From the NCBI RefSeq assembly GCF_900107045.1, contig NZ_FNON01000008.1:248001-312000 (forward strand): a DNA stretch of 64,000 nucleotides, written 5' to 3'. Of the stretch, positions 24,993-32,600 are shown in pieces (the first letter of the stretch is position 1; every line of letters starts with the position of its first letter). The notes under the pieces were generated by a model that made no database searches, was not told the DNA's origin, and saw only the letters and a program-made list of their open reading frames with translations. Made by a program: the position numbers and the translations under genes. The DNA is from Amycolatopsis xylanica. GTDB taxonomy: Bacteria > Actinomycetota > Actinomycetes > Mycobacteriales > Pseudonocardiaceae.

Positions 24993-26839
24993 CCGAGGGG
25001 GACGCAGAGCAGGGCGTCGGGGGTGCTGCGCGAGCCGACGCGGCCGGTGTACGCCACCCCGGCGACGTATTCGTCCACAGTGCACTGTCCCTTGTAGTTT
25101 CCGTAGGCGAACTCGCCGCCGGGCGAGCCTGCGGGCCGGTTGTCGCCGCGGTCGAACCAGACCGTGCGGCCGCCGCGTCCCAGCGGCGTCGCCGACTTTC
25201 CGCACAGTGCGGCCGAAAACGCCACGCCCTTGACGCTGTACCCGGCCAGGAAGTGACCGGGTGGGCACTGCACCTTCGTGTAGCCGCTCGCCCAGTCCCG
25301 ATCCACAAAGGACTCGTCGCGAACGGTCGCGTACGCCGTCGGCGCGGCCGAGACGCTCGTGCACAGCCCGCGATTGCCGGTGTGGCTCAACCCGATGACA
25401 CGCTGCCCGTCCGGGCAAGCTCCCTTGCGGGCGCCCGAATCCCAGTCCGGCAGTGCGCGAATTGCGCGCGAGGCCTGGAAGTCCCCGTAGTCCAGATTCA
25501 GCATCGACCAGCGGCTCGTGACCGGGATCTGCCCGGTCCGCGCCGGGGCGTTGACCAGGCGCCGCCAGGCCGGGGCACGCCAGTCCCCCGCGTCGTACAC
25601 GCTGATCCGGCGGCCCGCCGCATCCCAAGCCAGCAGGGACCAGCCGTCGCCGGAACCGTTGGTGTGGAAGCCGACCATCGGCCAGTACGCGAAGTCGGCG
25701 TCGGTCTCCACGAGATAGTCCACGAACCGCTCGAACCAGTCGCGGGCCTTCGCGTCGGAGCTCCGCCCGGCACCGAACTCGCTGATCCACAGTGGCGCCG
25801 TGAAGTGCGCGCCGGTCTCGGCCGAGACGAAGAAAGCCTGCCGGTACAACACATCCCGCAATTCCTGCGGGCTCAGGTCTTGGTAACGCGGGTCGCTCGT
25901 CTCGCCGACACCGGTCGCGCCCGAGTGGTTCGGGCCGGTGTAGCCGTAGAAGTGCGCGGCGTAGACGAGCTTGCCGGAGTCGATGAGCGTGTGGGACAGG
26001 GTGCGCGCCGGTTCGAGGGTGGGCCTGCCGTGCGGGAAGCCGTCGACCGGGATGCCGGTCCAGTTGATGCCCTCGACGATGATCAGGAGGTCGCGGTTGG
26101 CTTCGGCGAGGATCCGGTCGCCCGCCTGCTGGCTGGCGCGCTGCCAGTCGGTGTTGTTGCCCCAGCCCCAGTTCGGGTCGTCCAGGACGTTGCGGCGGAC
26201 CTCGTTGTAGAGGTCGGCGCCGACCACGCGCTTGTTGGCGGCGTAGCGGCGCGCCATGAAGACCCAGTCGTCCTGCCAGGTCCGCTCGTCCTGGCTGGTG
26301 TTCCAGCGCTCGTTGCCGTCGACGCCGCAGCACCACTTCGAGGTGGTCGTGTGGTTGTTGAGGATCACCGCGAAACCACGCGCAGTCAGCCTGTCGACGA
26401 CGGCGTCATAAACCTGCAGCGGGGTCTTGCCGCGCAGGCCGGGGTTGGCGGGCAGGTCGGGCACCGGCGCGGAATCGTGGATCATCTGGTTGGAGAACGG
26501 CAGGCGCACGCTGTTGAGGCCCAGCTCGGCGAAGCCGTCGATGATGGTGTCGATCGACGCGCGGTCCAGCCCGAGCGGTGTCTCGTAGGCGATCTCGCCC
26601 GCGTGGTGGTTCGCCGGGTCCGTGGCCGAGCCCGAGCCGGTCCACGTTCCGCTGGCGCCGTGCCAGTTCCCAGCCTTGAGCTTGAACCGGGCGCCGGTCG
26701 CGTCGACGATGTAGCGGCCGCGCGTGCTCAGCGGACCCGTCCACGACGCCTCGGTGCTCTGGGATACCGCCGCGGTGGCGGGCGGGGCCGTCACGCTCAC
26801 GGCCGACAGTACGACGAGTGCGACAGCCGCGATCCTCAT
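24986..26839 (-). CDS. secreted GH5 cellulase-family hydrolase with unassigned C-terminal module
   Basis: Exported protein of 617 residues. The start at 26839 gives a signal peptide of about 23 residues; there is no clear ribosome site and TACCGT lies 5 bp upstream, so it may be leaderless. The GH5 barrel spans about 45-420: RLPFSNQM strand, acid/base Glu213 in DLYNEV, and nucleophile Glu354 in WISEFGAG. Residues 425-617 form a separate Cys-containing module with related segments CPDGQRVIGLSHTG, CPPGHFLAGYSVKG and CTVDEYVAGVAYTG, suggesting a three-fold repeat that may bind carbohydrate. The stop codon lies inside a PAL-A palindrome. Substrate probably a beta-1,4-glucan or mannan. Confidence 0.85.
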   Translation of the reverse strand: MRIAAVALVVLSAVSVTAPPATAAVSQSTEASWTGPLSTRGRYIVDATGARFKLKAGNWHGASGTWTGSGSATDPANHHAGEIAYETPLGLDRASIDTIIDGFAELGLNSVRLPFSNQMIHDSAPVPDLPANPGLRGKTPLQVYDAVVDRLTARGFAVILNNHTTTSKWCCGVDGNERWNTSQDERTWQDDWVFMARRYAANKRVVGADLYNEVRRNVLDDPNWGWGNNTDWQRASQQAGDRILAEANRDLLIIVEGINWTGIPVDGFPHGRPTLEPARTLSHTLIDSGKLVYAAHFYGYTGPNHSGATGVGETSDPRYQDLSPQELRDVLYRQAFFVSAETGAHFTAPLWISEFGAGRSSDAKARDWFERFVDYLVETDADFAYWPMVGFHTNGSGDGWSLLAWDAAGRRISVYDAGDWRAPAWRRLVNAPARTGQIPVTSRWSMLNLDYGDFQASRAIRALPDWDSGARKGACPDGQRVIGLSHTGNRGLCTSVSAAPTAYATVRDESFVDRDWASGYTKVQCPPGHFLAGYSVKGVAFSAALCGKSATPLGRGGRTVWFDRGDNRPAGSPGGEFAYGNYKGQCTVDEYVAGVAYTGRVGSRSTPDALLCVPLGS

Positions 26840-26921
26840 GGCCGAACGGTAACCAGCCGGGCACAGCGCGTCCAGGCTCCGTGCCCACGCGGCCACCAAC
26901 CCGGCCCGGATGGCCACCGGG

Positions 26922-26967
26922 GTCGTGAGTGTTCCGGCCGGTTAGAACCGGCCGGAACACTCACGAG
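26922..26967. repeat. PAL-A palindromic repeat, copy 5
   Basis: 46-bp palindrome in the reverse orientation, shown by the asymmetric centre CCGGTTAGAACCGG. It ends 2 bp before the stop codon of the ricin-domain protein at 26970. Confidence 0.88.
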
Positions 26968-26969
26968 CC

Positions 26970-27896
26970 CTAGGAGCCGGGCTGGACCGGTGGGAACGTC
27001 CACTTCGAGGCGTCACCGGAGCAACTGGCCGCCGACAGTGTCGTGCCCGAGGCGCGGAAGCACTTCTTGCTCGTCTGGATGTCGGAGATGGTGCTGTTGC
27101 TCAGGTTGATCGACCACTGCTGTTTCGGCCCGCCGCTGCAGGTCTGCAGTTCGATCGAGCTGCCGTTCATGCCGGCGCACCGGTCGTTGATGACCAGGAA
27201 GGCGCCGTGGAACGAGAACTTCTGCGCGGCGGCCCCGCTGCACGCGGCCAGTTTCAGCTTGGTGCCGGTGGTCGACGAGTTGTTCGGGTCCTCCAGGCAG
27301 GTGCTGGTCGACTTGTTGCGGAACGGCCCGACATAGGTGTTCGGCTTCGCGCCGCCGTAGCAGGCTCCGGTGCTGGTGTTGAAGATCGGCGTCGAGTCGT
27401 ACGCCTCGTTCGGCGACGGGTCGACGACGACCGGCTCCATCACCGGGGTGCCGTCGGAGTTGTAGTGCGTGAGCGCGTCTTCGCAGTCGATCGCGTTGAA
27501 CGCGCTGCCACCCTTGCCGCCCAGCCACAGGTCGATGTGCCGCAGCTTCGGGCCGCCGTTCGGGCCGTGGCCGTTCCAGTCCTGCGAACACTCTTCGCAG
27601 CTGTCTTCCATGATGAAGTACTTGCGCACCCTCGGCACCCAGACCTTGGTGCCCGCCTTGAGTTCCGAGGTGCTGGTGGCGAAGGTGATCGGGTCGGCGT
27701 AGGTGCCCTTGCCGCCCGCCGTGTCGTGGATCTTGGGGTAGGAGATGTCCCCGCCGGGCGGGGTGTTGTCCCACCAGCCGTAGAAGGTCAGGAAGGTCTG
27801 CTGGGTGGTGGCGGCTTGCGCCGTGCCGCCACCGGACAGTGCCGCCGTCGCCACGAACATCAAGCTCGCGAGCGCGACCAGCGCACGCCGGATCAT
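26970..27896 (-). CDS. secreted protein with barrel-like domain and ricin-type lectin domain
   Basis: Exported protein of 308 residues. GGAGG precedes the ATG at 27896, giving a 27-residue signal peptide ending AQA. Residues 28-165 (TFLTFYGWWDNTPPGGDISYP, cut here; then DPITFATS, KVWVPRVRKYFIMEDSCEEC and HIDLWLGG) look like a small barrel related to double-psi or 3D-type domains, with an acidic/Cys cluster. This assignment is tentative. Residues 175-308 are a ricin-like beta-trefoil with repeated CL-D, C-G and QxW/QKF segments and paired Cys, expected to bind sugars. An operator-like palindrome lies about 90 bp upstream. Likely role is attachment to or remodelling of a polysaccharide. Confidence 0.72.
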   Translation of the reverse strand: MIRRALVALASLMFVATAALSGGGTAQAATTQQTFLTFYGWWDNTPPGGDISYPKIHDTAGGKGTYADPITFATSTSELKAGTKVWVPRVRKYFIMEDSCEECSQDWNGHGPNGGPKLRHIDLWLGGKGGSAFNAIDCEDALTHYNSDGTPVMEPVVVDPSPNEAYDSTPIFNTSTGACYGGAKPNTYVGPFRNKSTSTCLEDPNNSSTTGTKLKLAACSGAAAQKFSFHGAFLVINDRCAGMNGSSIELQTCSGGPKQQWSINLSNSTISDIQTSKKCFRASGTTLSAASCSGDASKWTFPPVQPGS

Positions 27897-27984
27897 GGTG
27901 CCTCCGCAGGTGAAGTGTCGGCTGGGATGACGAGCGGCGGTCGCCGCCTTCAGCATCCGACTCGATCACACCCACGTCAAGACC

Positions 27985-28007
27985 GTTTGTAAACTTTACT
28001 AACAAAC
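27985..28007 (-). promoter_or_regulatory. operator-like site before the ricin-domain gene
   Basis: On the minus strand the core reads TTAGTAAAGTTTAC, with outer arms GTTTGT and ACAAAC forming an imperfect palindrome. The core matches the site before GH8 (TTAGTAAAGGTT) and resembles that before the nine-gene operon. Confidence 0.55.
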
Positions 28008-28029
28008 ACCCCCTTATGCCTCCCCCAGT

Positions 28030-28060
28030 CAAGGTTGTGAACGAGGCGTTCACAACCTTG
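28030..28060. terminator. PAL-C type hairpin downstream of the sugar isomerase-like gene
   Basis: Perfect 13-bp stem CAAGGTTGTGAAC / GTTCACAACCTTG with a 5-nt loop, about 35 bp after the stop of the minus-strand gene at 28096. It shares the GTTGTGAAC stem with the hairpin at 1086-1110, so it belongs to a repeated terminator-like family. Confidence 0.6.
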
Positions 28061-28095
28061 AGCGTTGTGAGCGCCTCTTTTATTACGTTCGCTTA

Positions 28096-28962
28096 TTACG
28101 CGGGCACCGGGCGGTGTCCGGTCGCGAGGCCGCGGCCGACGAGGTAGTCGTAGCAAGACCGGAGCAAACCGTACATTTCGTAATGCGATCTATCCATCTC
28201 GACGATATTCCACCGCACGGATCGATTGGCCTTGACCACTCCGTCGACGTCGATGACGCCTTGGCCGTACGGCACCATGTAGTCGTCCATGCCCTTCGCG
28301 GGCCCGTCCTTGATGTGGATGTACTCGAGCCGTTTGCCCAGCGAAGCGGCGACGGCCTTGGGATCGACGCCGCCGGTCTGGGCCCAGTAGGTGTCCAGCT
28401 CGATGACCACGGACGGATCGAGTTCGCTCAGCAGGATCTTGTAGGCCGAGCGCCCGTTGAACTTGTTACGGAACTCGGCGAAATGATTGTGGTAGCCGAT
28501 GCGCATGCCGTACGCGGCGGCGTTGGCGACGGCCTCGTTGATCCGCGCCGCGCCGCGGCGGATTCCGTCCAGTGAGGTGAATTCCTCGGGTTCCAGGCTC
28601 CAGACGAGCGTTTTCGCGCCCAGCTCGGCGTACTGGTCGAGGATCGCCTTGGCCTCGGAGCCCGAGGGGAACGGGGCGTGCGAACTGCACAGGCCGAGGC
28701 CGAGTTCGGTGAGGCGGGCCTTGACCGCCTTCGGGGAATGGCCGTACAGCTCGTAACTCTCGATGGCCACGTACCCGATCTCGGCGACGCGGGCGAGGGT
28801 GCCCATGAGATCCTGCTCGGCCTGTTCGTGGAGTGACCACATCTGCAGTGCGATCGGCGCGGGCTCGCACCGCTTCGGGCTCGCCTGGGCCGTTCCGGGG
28901 AGCACGGCCAATGCCGCGGCCGACATCAGCATGGATCGGCGACTGAACTGCCGGACCGCCAT
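28096..28962 (-). CDS. Tat-exported sugar phosphate isomerase/epimerase-like protein
   Basis: Protein of 288 residues with a xylose-isomerase-like TIM barrel (AP endonuclease 2 family). The N-terminus has twin arginines (FSRRSMLMSAAALAVLPG), so it should be exported folded by the Tat system. Metal-ligand candidates are visible in YESYE-like IESYELYG, GYHNHFAEF, VIELDTYW and YIHIKDGP. Such exported proteins are common in actinomycetes and Bacteroidetes near carbohydrate genes; they isomerise or oxidise sugars, but the exact substrate is unknown. Start at 28962 puts the RR motif at residues 8-9; an ATG 12 bp upstream is the alternative. Confidence 0.82.
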   Translation of the reverse strand: MAVRQFSRRSMLMSAAALAVLPGTAQASPKRCEPAPIALQMWSLHEQAEQDLMGTLARVAEIGYVAIESYELYGHSPKAVKARLTELGLGLCSSHAPFPSGSEAKAILDQYAELGAKTLVWSLEPEEFTSLDGIRRGAARINEAVANAAAYGMRIGYHNHFAEFRNKFNGRSAYKILLSELDPSVVIELDTYWAQTGGVDPKAVAASLGKRLEYIHIKDGPAKGMDDYMVPYGQGVIDVDGVVKANRSVRWNIVEMDRSHYEMYGLLRSCYDYLVGRGLATGHRPVPA

Positions 28963-29066
28963 GGGACTCCTCACGGCCGCTGGACTCGATCTTCATCGAA
29001 GCTAGCGCGGGAGGACGATCGCTGTACAGAGCGGCCCATCGATAAATGCCCACCCCCGGCTCAGGG

Positions 29067-29112
29067 GTCGTGAGTGTTGCGGCCGGTTCTAACCGGCCTA
29101 AACACTCACGAC
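29067..29112. repeat. PAL-A palindromic repeat, copy 6
   Basis: 46-bp palindrome, core CCGGTTCTAACCGG, 9 bp beyond the stop of the ricin-type lectin gene at 29122. Confidence 0.88.
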
Positions 29113-29121
29113 CCCCGGGGA

Positions 29122-29637
29122 TCAGCCGACCACGGGTGGCGGCCAGCTGAAGAAGTTCCACTTCTGCCAGTTCACGTCGCCGCAGTCCATCTGGCGGAGA
29201 TCAGCCGGTGCGACGCGGTTGTTGCCCTCGATGCTCAGGCATTTGCCGCTGTGCTGGGGATGCAGCTCGGGGCTTTGGAAGGCCCCTCGGTAGACGGGCT
29301 GCCAGCGCTGGTTCGGCGCTCCCGCGCAGGGTTGCTGCACGATGTCCTCATTGGACAGTGTGCCGCCGCCGAGCACGGTCAGGCACAGGTCGGACCCGAC
29401 GGACTGGTACGAATACCAGCTGCCGCCGTGGTCGATGGTGCGCCAGGCCTGGCCGCGGGTGTTGTCGCAGACCTCGTAGCCGACGTAGGCGCCCGCGTCC
29501 TTGCTGCCCCACAACGGCACCAGGCAGCCCTTGCCGATCGTGATCACCTGCAGGTATTCGTCCGCCGCGTGGGCCGGGGTGACGGCGGCCGCCGTGAGCA
29601 GGCCGGCCGCGAGCACGGCTTGGATGAGTCTCTTCAT
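29122..29637 (-). CDS. secreted ricin-type beta-trefoil lectin
   Basis: Exported protein of 171 residues. The ATG at 29637, preceded by TAAGG, opens a signal peptide (KRLIQAVLAAGLLTAAAVTPAHA). The mature protein is essentially one beta-trefoil: repeated segments end in QAWRTI, QRWQPV and QKWNFF, the QxW signature, with paired Cys and CLT/CLS strands. It should bind a glycan. It starts 4 bp after the stop of the giant protein gene upstream, so the two are cotranscribed. The lectin may therefore be a partner that directs the giant protein to a surface. PAL-A ends the transcript. Confidence 0.85.
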   Translation of the reverse strand: MKRLIQAVLAAGLLTAAAVTPAHAADEYLQVITIGKGCLVPLWGSKDAGAYVGYEVCDNTRGQAWRTIDHGGSWYSYQSVGSDLCLTVLGGGTLSNEDIVQQPCAGAPNQRWQPVYRGAFQSPELHPQHSGKCLSIEGNNRVAPADLRQMDCGDVNWQKWNFFSWPPPVVG

Positions 29638-29641
29638 TGCC

Positions 29642-32600
29642 TTACCCCTGGAGTGTCTTGAGTTTTTGCTTGGCGGTGGCGAGCGGACCGGCATAGGTGG
29701 CCGGGTCGCTTTCGGCGAGACGGGTGTAGATGTCCACCGCTTCCTTGGCCATGGCGATCGCGTCGTCGTGCTTGCCGCTCGCCTCGGCGTAGTCGACGGC
29801 CGGGGACAGCAGCCAGGCTCCGAGGTGGGCGCTGAACACCGGGCCGGACGGGGCCAGCTGGCGTGCCAGCTTGATTCCGTCGAGCACCCTGGTCAGGCCG
29901 AGCGGGTGGTCACCCTTGTTCCACGTGCGGATGCCTTGCCAGATGGTCGCGTCGGCCAGGTTGACCTTGTGCTGGAGGTTGCCGGGATCCTGCTGGATCA
30001 GCTTCTGGTAGGCCGTCATCGCCTCACCGAGCAGCGCGATGGCTTCGTCGTGCCGTCCGGTGTCCGCGAGGAAACCGCTGACCGGCGAGCGCGCCCACTG
30101 GGCGAACGCGGCGGCCGGGCCGGGGCCCGTGCTGATCAGGGGACGGGCGAGGTTGATGCCTTCGACCGAGCGGTCGCGGCCCTTGTCCTTGTCCCCCTTG
30201 TTCCAGATGCGGACGCCCTGCCAGATCGTGGCATCGGCCTGGTTGAGCTTGTACTGGACGTTCGCGGGCTCCTGCCGGATCAGGTTCTGGTACGTGGTGA
30301 TGGCCTCACCGAGCACCGCGATGGCCTGGTCGTGCTGCCCCGTGTCCGCGAGGAAACCGCTGACCGGCCAGCGCGCCCACTGCGCGAACACCGCCGCCGG
30401 GCCGGGTCCCTTCGGCACCAGGGTGCGGGCGAGGTTCAGGCCCTCGACCGAACGGTCCCTGCCCTTTTCCTTGTCGCCCTTGTTCCACACCCGGACGCCC
30501 TGCCAGACCGTGGAATCGGCCTCGTTGACCTTGAACTGGACGTTCTGCGGGTCGCGCTCGGCCAGCCGCCGGTAGAGCGTGATGGACTCGTCCAGCAGCG
30601 CGATCGACTCGTCGTGGCGGCCCGCGTCGGCGAGGTAGCCACTGATCGGCGAGCGGATCCAGTCGGCGACGACCGCTTCGTAAGCGGGACTTTCGGCTGC
30701 CAGCCGGCGTGCGATCGCGAGTGCTTCCATGGCCTTCGCTATGGCCCCTTCACGGTTCGAAGCGTTCCAGAGCTTTCCGGCCTCGGTGAGCAGCGCTTCA
30801 CCGGCCCGTTGCCGCGCGTCCGGCGAAAGCTGGTTGATCGGCGCCGGCGCGGTCCAGGTGATGCCGTCGGCACTGGTGGAGACGTTGACGCGCTTGCCGT
30901 CGACGCCGTCGCGCCAGATCGCCGCCAGCTGCCCGCCCACCACACCGAGCGACGGTGCGCCGATGGCGTGCGCGTCAGCGTGCAGTGCGCGCGGTGACGC
31001 CCAGGCGGCCCCGTCCGCGGTGTCGCTGACGGAAAGCCCGTCGTTCACCCCGTTGCGCCAGACGGCGAACACCTTGCCGTTGAAGACGACCGGGCTCGGC
31101 CCGCCGTCCCCGGTGGCGTTGGCGAGCACCGCCTGGTCGGTCCAGTCCAGGCCGTTGACGCTGGTCGCGGAGAACATCCGCTGGTCGGTGCCGTAGCCCT
31201 TCCACAGCTGGACCAGCTTGCCGCCCAGCGCGGTGACGCCGGGCGCGGCGCTCGTGCCGCCGTTGTTGACCGCGGGCAGCGGCCGCTTCCAGTTCTTGGC
31301 GTCATAGCTGGACGTGACGTACTTCCCGCCGTCCGTACCGGCGCCGCGGAAGACGAGCTGCAGCTTGTCACCCAGCACGGTCAGGCTGATGCCCGCCGAA
31401 CCGACGGTCACCGGGACCAGCCGCGACGGCGGAGTCCACGTCTTGCCGTCCGTGCTCGTGGAGATCGCCAGTGTGCGGTCATTGTTGCCGTCGGACCACG
31501 AGAACGGCCCGCTGCGCCAGACCGCCACCAGCTTGTCCTTGAACACCACGATCGCGGGCGCGTCGCTGGAGGCGTGCGGCCCGGCGATCGTCACCGGCGG
31601 CCACCACTGCTTACCGTCCACACTGGACGCGACCAGCACCTCGTCCTGCTTTCCTTGCCAGGCGAAGAAATGCGTCTGCCCCAGCGTCGCACGCGACGAG
31701 CCGCCGACCGCGCCGACCGTCTCACCCAGCGACCCAGGCGGGACGGGAGCGGGACCGCCCGGCGACTCGACCGGGAAGTCCGGGTGCGTCGCCTTGGCTT
31801 CGATCCGCAGCGCCCGCATGAGCGCGGTGGTCGTCTGCGGGTCCTGCGCGGCGGGATTGTGCGTCAAGTCGGTCGAGTAGAATTCGATGCGCTCGCCGAA
31901 CGCGGCGCGGCGCAGCCCCGCGACGGTCGCGAGGCACCTCGCCACCGGGTCCGCCGTCTTGACCTCGGCAGGCGCCGCCGTGCAGCCGGGCGCCTCGGCC
32001 TTGCTGAACACGACCTGGTCGGCCATGGCGTCCTTCTGGGCGTCCAGGTTCTGCGCCGCCTTGGCGAACAGCACGGTCAACGGGCTCGCGTCGCCGAGGA
32101 TCTTGCTGGTGTTCAGCGAGGACGGGAGCGACCTGGTGCCGTACAACAGCTCCCGCAGCCGCGCGTCGGTCTGCAACGCTGTCGGGAACGCGATCTCCGA
32201 GAAGGCACGCACCAGGCGCATGTTGGTGTCGATGGCCTTCGCGGACGCGAGCTTGCCGTCGTTGAGCTGGCCCGCGACGAGCCGGTAGTACCTGGCGCGG
32301 CGCTCGATCAGCTGACGGTCGAGGAAGGGGTTGAGCCAGTCGTCGCCCCAAGAGGCCATCGGGGCGACAGGCTCGTAGCCGACCTTCGCCACCCGCTTCG
32401 CGAGTTCGTCCGGATGCAGGCTGCACCCGATCCAGCTGTCGTCGGCCCAGGACGGTTTCGCCCACGGCTCATCGTCGGGAGGAGTGCCGGGGTAGTGGCA
32501 GATCTCAACCTCGGCCTTGCCGACGACCGAGGCGACATAGGTCCGGTTCTGGCCTGGAAGCTGCGTCCAGATCTGGAATTCGACACCGAGTTCCGACATT

